Shown here: piece by piece, positions 7,007-14,638 of the stretch
How the letters are laid out: every line of letters starts with the position of its first letter
Numbering within the stretch: the stretch's first letter is position 1
Made by a program: the position numbers and the translations under genes
Assembly (NCBI GenBank): GCA_030151165.1
Contig: JASLEM010000499.1
Coordinates: 1-16,218, forward strand
Source of the DNA: Burkholderiaceae bacterium
Lineage (GTDB): Bacteria; Pseudomonadota; Gammaproteobacteria; Burkholderiales; Burkholderiaceae
DNA length: 16,218 nucleotides
Direction of reading: 5' to 3'
Notes under the pieces: generated by a model
Database searches by the model: none
What the model saw: the letters and a program-made list of their open reading frames with translations, nothing else
What the model was told of the DNA's origin: nothing

Positions 7007-7555
7007 TCAATCCGGCGTCGCGTTGCGCCAGACCTTGGCCAGGCTCAGCTGCAGCACGCGCGCATCGCTGCTCGCGCGGTGGCGTCGCAGTTGCAGGTTG
7101 CGGGCGACGATCTCGCGGGTGTCGTCGAAGAGTTCGGCCGCGTTCTCGCTCATCAGCTCTCGCAGGTGGCGCAGTTGGAAGGTCGGCCTGACGGCCGCGG
7201 AGTCGAACAGGCGGGCGAGCCAGGCGTAGTCATGGGCCCAGTTGTCGCAATAGACGGCGCGGCCGGCCAAGCGCTGGTTGAGCTCGGCGGCGACCTCGGC
7301 GGCGCTGCGGCCGTGGCGCTGCAGCAGCGAGCGCGAGATGCCGTGGATGCGTTCGGCGTCGCCGTCCCAGTGCGTCCAGCTCGCGTCGGGCTGCACCAGC
7401 GTGCAATAGGCGCTGCCGTCGGGCAGCACGAAACCGATCTCGATCGGGTAGCTGCCGCGGCCGAAACCGGAGGCCTCGATGTCCAGCACGCAGGGCAGGG
7501 CGGCGGACGGTGTGTCGCTCGAGGCTCCTGGGTCGCGGGTCAGCGTGGTGGACAT
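7007..7555 (-). CDS. DnaQ-like 3'-5' exonuclease (DEDDh family)
   Basis: A 182-aa protein with the RNase T/DnaQ-type fold. Exo I is VLDIEASGFG with Asp25 and Glu27; Exo II is probably HDYAWL with Asp109; Exo III is HRASSD with His159 and Asp164, the H-x4-D spacing of the DEDDh subclass. These four acidic residues bind two metals for 3'-5' hydrolysis of DNA or RNA. The protein has nothing beyond the nuclease domain. It could act in DNA repair, RNA trimming or nucleotide clean-up; the sequence does not decide. Start ATG 7553-7555 is chosen because it sits 20 residues before Exo I; no clear Shine-Dalgarno precedes it. It converges on the kinase with 6 bp between stops and is divergent from the acyl-CoA ligase. 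Confidence 0.88.
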   Translation of the reverse strand: MSTTLTRDPGASSDTPSAALPCVLDIEASGFGRGSYPIEIGFVLPDGSAYCTLVQPDASWTHWDGDAERIHGISRSLLQRHGRSAAEVAAELNQRLAGRAVYCDNWAHDYAWLARLFDSAAVRPTFQLRHLRELMSENAAELFDDTREIVARNLQLRRHRASSDARVLQLSLAKVWRNATPD

Positions 7556-7726
7556 GGGTGCGCGGGCGCGGAGGCGGTGGGGCTCCACAAGCAATTTTCG
7601 GACGATGCAGGCTGTGCAGGCGCTGTCCCGCCTGTGACAACCCTGCTCGGGGCTCGCACTATGGTCTTGGGGCGGCGACGGAAGTAGGCTGGCAATCAAG
7701 TGCATGTATACCGCCGACATGCGTGC

Positions 7727-7742
7727 AAAAGGATCCGTAATG
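7727..7742 (+). promoter_or_regulatory. Ribosome binding site deciding the start of the acyl-CoA ligase
   Basis: AAAAGGA (7727-7733) lies 6 nt before ATG 7740-7742. It is the strongest Shine-Dalgarno in the window and picks this ATG over in-frame ATGs 36 and 21 bp upstream. Confidence 0.8.
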
Positions 7743-9590
7743 GCCATTAGTCCAGTCACTCCCGTCACTCCAGTCGTTCCCGCCACGTCCGCCATGTCCG
7801 CCGCTCCGATCACGCCCGCCGGCGCCTCGGCCCACCTCGCCCACGACGCGGCCCTGTCGCACATCGATCCCGCCGTCATCGACACCAACGCCGGCGAGGT
7901 CCCGCCCGATCGTCCGCATTTCAAGTTCTGGCCGAAGCGGCTGCCGCGCACCTTGACGGTGCCTGAAACCTCGCTGTGGACGAACCTCGCGTTCTCGGCC
8001 GCGCGCTATCCCGCGAAGGCGGCGACGCTGTACTTCGGCCGCGGGAAGTCCTACGCCACGTTGCTGGCCGAGGCCGAGGCGCTCGCCGGCTGGCTGCAGG
8101 CGCAGGGCGTGCGGCGCGGCGACCGCGTGGCGCTGTTCATGCAGAACTGCCCGCAGTTCGTCGTCGCGTACCACGCGATCCTGCGGGCCGACGCCGTGGT
8201 CGTGCCGGTCAACGCGATGAACAAGGCCGAGGAGTTCGGCCACTACATCGTCGATCCGGGCACGCGGGTCGTGATCTGCGGCGCCGAGCTCGCCGGCATC
8301 GTCGCGAGCGCCAACTCAGCCCTGCCGCCGTCGCAGCGCGTCTCGCGCGTGCTCGCCACGCGCTACGCCGACGAGCTGCCCGACGCCTTCGCCGACGGCC
8401 TCGAGCCGCCGCCCGCGATGCGCGACTGGCTGCTCGCCGACCCGCCGCTGCCCGCCGGCACCGTGCGCTGGAAGGACGCGCTCGCCGAGGGCCACGTCCC
8501 TGCGCCGAGCGTCAACGGCCCCGACGACCTCGCCCTGCTGCCCTACACGTCGGGCACCACCGGCCTGCCCAAAGGCTGCATGCACACGCACCGCACGCTG
8601 ATGCACAACGTGATCGGCGGCAACGAGTGGGGCTCGAGCAGCGCCGAGAGCGTGGTGCTGGGCGTCGTGCCGATGTTCCACATCACCGGCATGCTCTACG
8701 GCGTGATCACGCCGATGTACAACGGCGCGACGGTCGTCGTGATGCCGCGCTGGGATCGCGAGCTGGCCGGGCGGCTCATCTCGGCGCATCGCGTGTCGCA
8801 CTGGACGTGCATCCCGACGATGATCATCGACCTCTTCGCGAGCCCGAACTACCGCACCTTCGACCTGTCCAGCCTGCGCTATCTCTCGGGCGGCGGCGCG
8901 GCGATGCCGCAGGCCGTCGCGCAGCGCCTGATCGACGAGTTCGGCCTGCACTTCTGCGAAGGCTACGGCCTCACCGAGACCGCCGCACCCAGCCACGCCA
9001 ACCCGCCCGAGCGGCCGAAGCTGCAGTGCCTGGGCATGCCGTTCTTCGGCGTCGACTGCCGCGTCGTCGACCCGGTGACGCTGAAGGAGCTCGCGCCGGG
9101 CGAGATCGGCGAGATCGTCACGCGCGGGCCGATGGTGTTCCGCGGCTACTGGAAGAACCCGGAGGCTACCGCGGCGGCGTTCGTCGAGATCGGCGGACGG
9201 CGTTATTTCCGCACCGGCGACCTCGGGCACATGGACGCCGACGGCTACTTCTTCATCACCGACCGCCTGAAGCGCATGATCAACGCGAGCGGCTTCAAGG
9301 TCTGGCCGTCGGAGGTCGAGCTGCTGCTGTACAGGCACCCGGCCGTGCAGGAGGCCTGCATCATCTCGGCGCAGGACGCCTACCGCGGCGAGACGGTCAA
9401 GGCGATCGTCGTGCTGCGCGCCGACGCCCGCGGCCGGACGAGCGATCGCGACATCATCGGCTGGGCGCACGAGAACATGGCCGCCTACAAGGCGCCGCGC
9501 CTCGTGGAGTTCGTCGAGGCGCTGCCGAAGTCGGGCGCGGGCAAGGTGATGTGGCGGCTGCTGCAGGACAAGGAGAACGCGTCGAAGTAG
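7740..9590 (+). CDS. Fatty-acyl-CoA ligase (AMP-dependent synthetase family)
   Basis: A 616-aa ANL-superfamily enzyme that activates a carboxylic acid, probably a medium- or long-chain fatty acid, to acyl-AMP and then acyl-CoA. Motifs: the P-loop PYTSGTTGLPKG (268-279), EGYGLTET (407-414), RTGDLG (491-496), the hinge region RLKRMINASGFK (509-520) with WPSEVE after it, and the C-terminal catalytic Lys602 in KSGAGKVMWR. All are intact. Start ATG 7740 is chosen for its strong AAAAGGA (7727-7733) with a 6-nt spacer; ATGs at 7704 and 7719 are in frame but poorly placed. Residues 1-30 are a Thr/Pro/Val repeat with no family counterpart. It lies 100 bp before the VOC gene and may share its transcript. 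Substrate chain length cannot be read from the sequence. Confidence 0.93.
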   Translation: MAISPVTPVTPVVPATSAMSAAPITPAGASAHLAHDAALSHIDPAVIDTNAGEVPPDRPHFKFWPKRLPRTLTVPETSLWTNLAFSAARYPAKAATLYFGRGKSYATLLAEAEALAGWLQAQGVRRGDRVALFMQNCPQFVVAYHAILRADAVVVPVNAMNKAEEFGHYIVDPGTRVVICGAELAGIVASANSALPPSQRVSRVLATRYADELPDAFADGLEPPPAMRDWLLADPPLPAGTVRWKDALAEGHVPAPSVNGPDDLALLPYTSGTTGLPKGCMHTHRTLMHNVIGGNEWGSSSAESVVLGVVPMFHITGMLYGVITPMYNGATVVVMPRWDRELAGRLISAHRVSHWTCIPTMIIDLFASPNYRTFDLSSLRYLSGGGAAMPQAVAQRLIDEFGLHFCEGYGLTETAAPSHANPPERPKLQCLGMPFFGVDCRVVDPVTLKELAPGEIGEIVTRGPMVFRGYWKNPEATAAAFVEIGGRRYFRTGDLGHMDADGYFFITDRLKRMINASGFKVWPSEVELLLYRHPAVQEACIISAQDAYRGETVKAIVVLRADARGRTSDRDIIGWAHENMAAYKAPRLVEFVEALPKSGAGKVMWRLLQDKENASK

Positions 9591-9690
9591 CCGCCTCGCC
9601 GCGCGGGCCCGTTCGCGTCGAGCCGGGCCACACGGCGGTCGTAGACTCCCGATCCACGCCAACGCCAACGTCAAAGCACAGGAACCTCCA

Positions 9691-10062
9691 ATGAGCAACA
9701 CCTTCGTCTGGGTCGACATCCCCGTGCGCGACCTCGATCGCGCGATCGCCTTCTACACCGCGGTCGTCGGCAGGCCGGTCGACAAGGTCGGCGGCCCGGG
9801 CTTCACGTTCGGCCTGTTCAAGCACGAAGGCAACGAGGTCGGCGGCTGCCTGTTCACGCCCGAGGGCGACACGACGCCGTCGATGCACGGCCCGCTCGTC
9901 TACATCGGCGCCGAGGGGCGGCTCGACGCGGCGATCGCGGAGGTCGAGAAGCACGGCGGCCGGATCGTCCAGGCCCGGCATTCGATCGCGCCGAACGGCT
10001 TCCGCGCGGTGATCGCGGACAGCGAAGGCAATCGCGTCGCGTTGCATTCGATGACGGCCTGA
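9691..10062 (+). CDS. VOC family protein (glyoxalase/bleomycin-resistance fold)
   Basis: A 123-aa protein of one VOC domain. The N-terminal signature FVWVDIPVRDLDRAIAFYT (5-23) with VVGRPV after it is typical, as is the second half with GPLVYIGAEGRLDAAIAEVE (about 68-87) and the C-terminal DSEGNRVALHS. VOC proteins form dimers of paired beta-alpha-beta3 modules and may be metal-dependent lyases, dioxygenases or antibiotic-binding proteins. The sequence does not show which. AGGA about 8 nt before ATG 9691 supports the start. It follows the acyl-CoA ligase by 100 bp on the same strand, which allows but does not prove co-transcription, and converges on the cupin gene. Confidence 0.9.
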   Translation: MSNTFVWVDIPVRDLDRAIAFYTAVVGRPVDKVGGPGFTFGLFKHEGNEVGGCLFTPEGDTTPSMHGPLVYIGAEGRLDAAIAEVEKHGGRIVQARHSIAPNGFRAVIADSEGNRVALHSMTA

Positions 10063-10075
10063 GCGCGTCGGCGCC

Positions 10076-10102
10076 GCGCCGGTGCCGCATCCTGGCCGGC
10101 GC
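10076..10102. terminator. Possible bidirectional hairpin between the VOC and cupin genes
   Basis: A perfect 7-bp inverted repeat GCGCCGG (10076-10082) / CCGGCGC (10096-10102) with a 13-nt loop fills most of the 39-bp gap between convergent genes. It has no T-tract on either strand, so intrinsic termination is uncertain. Confidence 0.3.
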
Positions 10103-10731
10103 TAAGGCAAGGTCGCCGGCGACGAGAACGGCTGGTCGGCGTCGACCACGAACATCACCAGCGCGTGCAGGTCGCTCGTGCCGCTGCTCGAGACCTGCAT
10201 CGCCATGCCGGCGCCATGCCCCGGCTCGGCGCCGCCGGCCTTCACGCGCAAGGTGCCGTCCATGCCGCGCACGCTCTGCTCGCCGGCGAGCACGTAGAAC
10301 GCCTCGGAGCCCGGATGGCGGTGCACGGGCGTCACGCTGCCCGGCGGGCCGCTGGCGTCGTTGATGCGCAGCAGGATGTGCGCGGCGGCGATGCGCGGGA
10401 TCGGGCCGACCTCGGCCACGGCGCTGGCCCCGGGCGTCGCGCCGCCGGCCGGCCCCAGCGTGAACAGCCAGGCCTTGCCGTCCGCTTCGACGGCGAGCGA
10501 TGTCGGCCCGGCGGCCGCCCGCGCCACGGCGATCGTGGGCAGGGTCTCGATGCGCCAGACCAGCGTGCCGGCCGGCAGCGTGTCGACGATCTTCTCGGCC
10601 AGCGGCCTGATCGTCAGCGCGGCTGGCGTGGCTTGCGTGGTTGGCGTGGTTGGCGTGGTTTGTGCGGCGGCAAGGGCGGGCAGCAGCACCGCCAGCGCCA
10701 GGCCGGCGACGATCGAACGACAGCGTCCCAT
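10102..10731 (-). CDS. Exported cupin-domain protein
   Basis: A 209-aa protein with a clear Sec signal peptide: MGRCR, a hydrophobic core to residue 20, and ALAAAQ with probable cleavage near 23. A Thr/Pro repeat (25-36), encoded by a 9-bp repeat, follows. The cupin barrel has motif 1 around VTPVHRHPGSEAFYVLAGEQ (133-152), with His137, His139 and Glu143 as likely metal ligands. Motif 2 is less typical: the expected late His is not obvious, only His172 in EPGHGAG. The protein is probably periplasmic; any substrate is unknown. Start ATG 10729-10731 is supported by GGAG with a 6-nt spacer. The frame is open far upstream, but that part is antisense to the cyclase-like gene and not real. It is divergent from that gene (165 bp). 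Confidence 0.87.
   Translation of the reverse strand: MGRCRSIVAGLALAVLLPALAAAQTTPTTPTTQATPAALTIRPLAEKIVDTLPAGTLVWRIETLPTIAVARAAAGPTSLAVEADGKAWLFTLGPAGGATPGASAVAEVGPIPRIAAAHILLRINDASGPPGSVTPVHRHPGSEAFYVLAGEQSVRGMDGTLRVKAGGAEPGHGAGMAMQVSSSGTSDLHALVMFVVDADQPFSSPATLP
10622..10666 (-). repeat. 9-bp repeat encoding Thr-Thr-Pro after the signal peptide
   Basis: Five 9-bp units related to GTTGGCGTG, two of them identical (10640-10657). Read on the minus strand they encode the TTPTTPTTQATPA linker between signal peptide and cupin domain. Confidence 0.85.
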
Positions 10732-10896
10732 GGCGATCTCCGGATCCTCGACGAGGCCAGTCGCATGGTGGGAACGGCGCGGCGTCGCGTCAACCCGATT
10801 CGTGGGATCGGGCCTCGGCGCATCCCCAACCTGGATGTTGACCGGGCTCGCGCGGGCGCGGCATCGTGGCGGCATCCCATCCGCCGCGAGGTTCCC

Positions 10897-11571
10897 ATGC
10901 CGTCGACCACCCTGGACAGCCGCCTGAAGGCCAGCTTCGAGCACGACGTCGCGCAGCGCGAGGAGGTGCGCGACCTCGACATCCACATCTCGCGTCTCAC
11001 CGGCCTGGCGCCGAGCGATGTCGACGTGCTGTGCGACTTCACGCGCGAGGAGGGCCTGCTGCTGGTCATTCGCTGCCCGAAGCGGCCCGCGCGCTACTTC
11101 CACGGCAAGTTTCCCGCGAAGCCGCTGGAGGTCAAGAAGAAGTCCGATCCGTCGACCGGCCTCGTGCACACGGACGACGGCAAGGTCTACGTGTCCGACT
11201 ACGACCTGATGAGCGTCTGGCGCTTCCTCGGCGCCGGAGACTACGAGAAGATCTTCTTCTCCGGACTCGACCAGAGCCAGCCGAAGATCCTGCCGCCCGA
11301 AGCGCAGGGACTTCTCGACAAGGTGGCCGAGCCGCGCCTGAAGTCGTCGTTCCAGCATGGCGCGCAGGACGACTACCACTCCCGCGAGAACCCCAACATC
11401 CAGATGTCGACGGTCGGCCATCACCTGGTCGACCGCTTCCTCGTCTTCAACCTCGGCGAGCCGAGCTATGTCTGCGACGGCGCGGCGCTGAAGCGCGTGT
11501 ACGACAAGCTGCTCGGGCCCGACGCGTGGAAGTACGACGCGCAAGGCCGGCACGAGGCGGCGCGCGGCTGA
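10897..11571 (+). CDS. Small protein of the edema factor/CyaA/ExoY nucleotidyl cyclase toxin family (catalytic-core-like, lacking the middle subdomain)
   Basis: A 224-aa soluble protein, no signal peptide or membrane segment. LLLVIRCPKRPARYFHGKFP (54-73) and the following AKPLEVKKKS match the toxin cyclase pattern 'IRP...GFPTKGFSVKGKS'. Lys75 and Lys82 have the same 7-residue spacing as the catalytic Lys pairs of edema factor (346/353), CyaA (58/65) and ExoY (81/88); Arg59 fits the conserved upstream Arg. VSDYDLMSVW (99-108) matches the metal-binding ADYDLF segment (Asp101, Asp103). A later QHGAQDDYHSRENPN (153-167) could supply the His and Asn; His161-Asn167 have the family's 6-residue spacing. 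The 120-140 residues normally between the Lys and Asp pairs are reduced to 18. Start ATG 10897 has GAGG 5-6 nt upstream. Activity is not proven; it could be inactive or regulatory. Confidence 0.72.
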   Translation: MPSTTLDSRLKASFEHDVAQREEVRDLDIHISRLTGLAPSDVDVLCDFTREEGLLLVIRCPKRPARYFHGKFPAKPLEVKKKSDPSTGLVHTDDGKVYVSDYDLMSVWRFLGAGDYEKIFFSGLDQSQPKILPPEAQGLLDKVAEPRLKSSFQHGAQDDYHSRENPNIQMSTVGHHLVDRFLVFNLGEPSYVCDGAALKRVYDKLLGPDAWKYDAQGRHEAARG

Positions 11572-11597
11572 ACCCGCGCCGCGCTCAGGCGCGCGGC
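11562..11597. terminator. Possible alternative hairpins at a convergent gene junction
   Basis: Three 7-mers, GCGCGGC (11562-11568), GCCGCGC (11578-11584) and GCGCGGC (11591-11597), allow two mutually exclusive 7-bp hairpins. The first loop holds the TGA of the cyclase-like gene and the second loop holds the stop of the GNAT gene. No T-tract, so termination is only suggested. Confidence 0.3.
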
Positions 11598-11869
11598 TCG
11601 AGCAGCTTCAACGTCTCCGGGTGCCGCCGCATGTACACCTCGACATAGCTGCACGACGGCTCGACGCGGTAGCCCTGCGCGTCGGCCCACGCGAGCGCGA
11701 CGCGCACCAGCTCGGCGGCGATGCCGCGCCCGCCGACGGCCGAGGGCACGCCGGTGTGCGTCATCCACAGCACGTCGCCGCGCAGCTGGTAATCGGCCGT
11801 GCAGAGATGCCCGTCGACGGTCGTCTCGAAGCGGTTGCGGGCGGGGGCGTGTCGGACTTCCGGGGTCAT
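11585..11869 (-). CDS. Small GNAT-like N-acetyltransferase (YjdJ/NATD1 type)
   Basis: A 94-aa protein of the minimal GNAT subfamily. The acetyl-CoA binding loop is VGGRGIAAELV (45-55), preceded by the strand LWMTHTGVP (34-42) and followed by the helix VALAWADAQGY (57-67). The C-terminal part SCSYVEVYMRRHPE (72-85) is typical of this subfamily, with a Cys-Ser-Tyr motif. The acceptor substrate is unknown for most members. Start ATG 11867-11869 is supported by GGAG with a 7-nt spacer. It is the last gene of a same-strand run, 83 bp after the S9 peptidase, and converges on the cyclase-like gene with 13 bp between stops. Confidence 0.88.
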   Translation of the reverse strand: MTPEVRHAPARNRFETTVDGHLCTADYQLRGDVLWMTHTGVPSAVGGRGIAAELVRVALAWADAQGYRVEPSCSYVEVYMRRHPETLKLLEPRA

Positions 11870-11952
11870 TCGTTCACTCCAGTCGCGGCCCGGCGGTCGG
11901 GCTCTCGCGATGTCGGGGCAAGGCGCGCGCCGGCGCCCCGCGGTCGCATCGA

Positions 11953-14037
11953 TCAGCGTGCCAGCTGCTTCCAGAGAAAGGCGAACTCCAGCGCTTGAAG
12001 ATCGGCGCGCTGCGCATTGTCGGCCGCGCCGCCGTGGCCGCCCTCGATGTTCTCGTAGTAGAGGACGTCGTGCCCCTGCTCGATCATGCGCGCGGCCATC
12101 TTGCGCGCGTGGCCGGGGTGGACGCGGTCGTCGCGGGTCGAGGTCGTGAAGAGCACCGTCGGGTAGTGGCGGTCGACGCGCACGTTCTGGTACGGGCTGT
12201 ACCGCGAGATCCAGGCCCATTCCTCGGCGACGTCGGGGTTGCCGTACTCGGCCATCCACGACGCGCCGGCGAGCAGCTTGTTGAAGCGGCGCATGTCGAG
12301 CAGCGGCACCTTGCAGCAGACCGCGCCGAACAGGTCGGGGCGCTGCACGGTGACCGCGCCGACCAGCAGCCCGCCGTTGCTGCCGCCCTCGATGCCGAGG
12401 TGCTTCGGGCTCGTGATGCCGCTCGCGACCAGGTCTTCGGCGACGGCGATGAAGTCGTCGTAGCTGTGCTGCTTGTGTTCCTTGACGGCCGCCTGGTGCC
12501 AGCCCGGCCCGTACTCGCCGCCGCCGCGGATGTTGGCGACGACCAGCACGCCGCCCTGCGCGTACCACGCGTTGCCGAACGCGCCCGAGTACCACGGCGT
12601 CAGCGAGATCTCGAAGCCGCCGTAGCCGTACAGCAGCGTCGGGTTGGCGCCGTCGGGCTTCGCGTCCTTCGGCCAGACGACGAAGTAGGGCACGCGCGTG
12701 CCGTCCTTCGAGGTCGCGAACTTCTGCTCGACGCGCATGCCCGTCGCGTCGAAGTACGCGGGCCGCGCCTTCAGCAGCTCGCGCTCGTCGGTGCCGGCGT
12801 GGCCGAGGTACAGCGAGTCGGGCGTGAGGAAGTCGGTGTAGCTGAGGAGATAGGCCTCGCCGAGCGCGTCGTCGGCGAGCAGCGGGTCGTGCAGCTCGGA
12901 GGTCGACAGCGCGCCAGGGAAGGGCGCGTCGACCTCGCGTTGCGACCAGCCGGTGGCCGTCGGAGTGATCTCGACGATGCGGCCGGCGACGTCCTCCAGC
13001 ACGTTCAGCACGACGCGCGTCTTCGTGACGCCGAGGCCGGCGAGCGATCGCGTGGGCGTCGGCGTGAACAGCGCCTCGAAACGGCGTACCCCGGCCAGGT
13101 ATTCGCCCGCGTCGGCGACGAGCAGCGCGCCGCGCGGCCAGGTCGTGTCGCCGACGAGCCAGTCGGAGCGCAGCTCGAGCAGCACGCGCTCGTTCCAGAA
13201 GTGCAGGCTGGCGTCGTCGGGCTTGTCGATGGGCGTGAGCTTCGGCACGTCGTCGTCGCGGGTCGCCGGGTCGAGCAGGAACAGGCGCGAGGTGTAGAAG
13301 TCGAGCGAGCGGCTGAAGATCGTGCGCTCGAAGCCGGGCGTGCGGTCGACCGACACGCCGGCCGCGACGTCCGCGGCCTCGCCCTCGAACATCGTCGTCG
13401 CGCTCTCGAGCGGCGTGCCGCGGCGCCAGCGCTTGATGACGCGCGGGTAGCCGGAGTCGGTGAGGCTGCCGGGCCCGACGTCGGTGGCGACGTAGAGCGT
13501 GTCCGCGTCGGCCCACGAGACGTCGGACTTGGCCTCGGGCAGCACGAAGCCGCCGTCGACGAATGTGCGCGTCTCGAGGTCGAACTCGCGCACGACGTGG
13601 GCGTCCGAGCCGCCGCGCGAGAGCGTGACCAGGCCATGCCGGTACGCGGGCGCGAGCACGTTGGCGCCGGCCCAGACCCAGTTCTCGCCTTCGGCGGCGG
13701 CGAGCGCGTCGAGGTCGATGACGACGTCCCAGGCCGGCTCGGGCTTGCGGTATTCGGCGAGCGTCGCGCGGCGCCACAGGCCGCGCGGGTTGCGGTCGTC
13801 GCGCCAGAAGTTGTAGAACCAGTCGCCGCGGCGCGCGACGGCGGGGATCTGGTCCTCCGAGTCGAGCAGCGCGCGCATCATGTCGCGGGTCTCGACGAAC
13901 CGCGGCCATGCCTCGAGCGCGGCACGCGACTGCGCGTTGCGCTCGCGCACCCACGCGAGGGCCTCGTCGCCGAGGACGTCCTCGAGCCAGAGGTAGGGGT
14001 CGGCGGATTCGGGTGCGGAGGCGGCGTCTTGCGTCAT
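11953..14037 (-). CDS. Prolyl oligopeptidase family serine peptidase (S9A type)
   Basis: A 694-aa protein, the usual length for prolyl oligopeptidase. PYLWLED (14-20) is the typical N-terminal motif. A seven-bladed propeller covers about 70-420 and the alpha/beta hydrolase domain about 435-694. The catalytic triad is visible: Ser553 in GGSNGG, Asp637 in TRDDRVHP and His668 in EGGHGG. LLYGYGGFEISLTP (468-481) and NIRGGGEYGPGWH (502-514) are conserved family blocks. No signal peptide is present, so it should be cytosolic and cut short peptides after proline or similar residues. Start ATG 14035-14037 sits 13 residues before PYLWLED; no strong Shine-Dalgarno is seen. It lies 67 bp after the SRPBCC gene and 83 bp before the GNAT gene, a probable operon. 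Confidence 0.95.
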   Translation of the reverse strand: MTQDAASAPESADPYLWLEDVLGDEALAWVRERNAQSRAALEAWPRFVETRDMMRALLDSEDQIPAVARRGDWFYNFWRDDRNPRGLWRRATLAEYRKPEPAWDVVIDLDALAAAEGENWVWAGANVLAPAYRHGLVTLSRGGSDAHVVREFDLETRTFVDGGFVLPEAKSDVSWADADTLYVATDVGPGSLTDSGYPRVIKRWRRGTPLESATTMFEGEAADVAAGVSVDRTPGFERTIFSRSLDFYTSRLFLLDPATRDDDVPKLTPIDKPDDASLHFWNERVLLELRSDWLVGDTTWPRGALLVADAGEYLAGVRRFEALFTPTPTRSLAGLGVTKTRVVLNVLEDVAGRIVEITPTATGWSQREVDAPFPGALSTSELHDPLLADDALGEAYLLSYTDFLTPDSLYLGHAGTDERELLKARPAYFDATGMRVEQKFATSKDGTRVPYFVVWPKDAKPDGANPTLLYGYGGFEISLTPWYSGAFGNAWYAQGGVLVVANIRGGGEYGPGWHQAAVKEHKQHSYDDFIAVAEDLVASGITSPKHLGIEGGSNGGLLVGAVTVQRPDLFGAVCCKVPLLDMRRFNKLLAGASWMAEYGNPDVAEEWAWISRYSPYQNVRVDRHYPTVLFTTSTRDDRVHPGHARKMAARMIEQGHDVLYYENIEGGHGGAADNAQRADLQALEFAFLWKQLAR

Positions 14038-14104
14038 GGCGTGCGGCGATCTGTGGGGGAAGCGATCATCGCAGAGCCGTGCGCGCCCCTCGGGCGGTGG
14101 TGTT

Positions 14105-14638
14105 TCAGCGGTGTTCCGCGATCGCCTTCAGGTTCGCGAGCCCGGCCTCGAAGTCGGGCCCGACCATGCGGTCCATCGCCGCGGCCATGTAGTGCATCAG
14201 CGGGTTCCAGCCGACGCTGCCGACGTTGTTCCAGCTCACCTTCGTCGTGCCGTCGGCTTGCGCGTCGAGGCGCAGGGCGCCGGTCGACGTCATGTCGTAG
14301 TCGGGGAAGAACAGCTCGTAGGTCATGCCGTGCGCCGGGTCGGCGGTCAGCAGCGTCATGCGGCCCTGGCCTTCGCTCTTGCTGTCCCACGACCAGCCGG
14401 CGCCCGCGCCTTCCTCCGGGCCGAAGAAGGTCATCGCCATCGCCGGGTCGCGGCGGTTCCACATCGACCATTCCTTCCAGCGCTTCGGCGTGGCGATCAG
14501 CGGGTAGATGTGGTCGACCGGCGCGGCGATCACGATGCTGCGCTGCACCTTGTAGCCGGCGGGCACGAGGAAGCCGGCCAGCACGAGGGCGATCACGAGC
14601 AGCACGAGGCCGCTGGCGATCCGGATGAACCAACGCAT
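14105..14638 (-). CDS. SRPBCC family protein with N-terminal membrane anchor
   Basis: A 177-aa protein. Residues 3-24 form one hydrophobic helix (FIRIASGLVLLVIALVLAGF). The rest matches the SRPBCC/polyketide-cyclase fold: a first strand YKVQRSIVIAAPVDHIYPLI (29-48), WKEWSMWNRRDP (54-65), GWSWDSKSEGQGRMTLL (81-97), and the long final helix LMHYMAAAMDRMVGPDFEAG (147-166). SRPBCC proteins bind hydrophobic ligands in a deep pocket; no enzymatic residue is evident. Topology is uncertain: the domain may face the periplasm or hang from the membrane. Start ATG 14636-14638 is supported by GAGGAG about 9 nt upstream. The frame is open to 14722, but the extra residues precede the hydrophobic helix. It is first in the run with the S9 peptidase and GNAT, and divergent from the M3 gene (167 bp). 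Confidence 0.88.
   Translation of the reverse strand: MRWFIRIASGLVLLVIALVLAGFLVPAGYKVQRSIVIAAPVDHIYPLIATPKRWKEWSMWNRRDPAMAMTFFGPEEGAGAGWSWDSKSEGQGRMTLLTADPAHGMTYELFFPDYDMTSTGALRLDAQADGTTKVSWNNVGSVGWNPLMHYMAAAMDRMVGPDFEAGLANLKAIAEHR

Noticed and set aside
8316..9719. Long minus-strand frame opposite the acyl-CoA ligase
   Set aside because: Typical antisense shadow in GC-rich DNA; His/Arg/Val-rich with no motif, fully overlapped by a certain gene.
10165..10896. Upstream extension of the cyclase-like protein
   Set aside because: It would overlap the whole cupin gene antisense; ATG 10897 has its own ribosome site and the family match starts after it.
10732..11553. Upstream extension of the cupin protein
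   Set aside because: ATG 10731 is followed at once by a signal peptide and preceded by GGAG; the extension is antisense to the cyclase-like gene.
11995..14628. 877-codon plus-strand frame opposite the S9 peptidase and SRPBCC genes
   Set aside because: Antisense shadow across two well-supported genes; composition is Arg/Val/Glu-rich without domain features.
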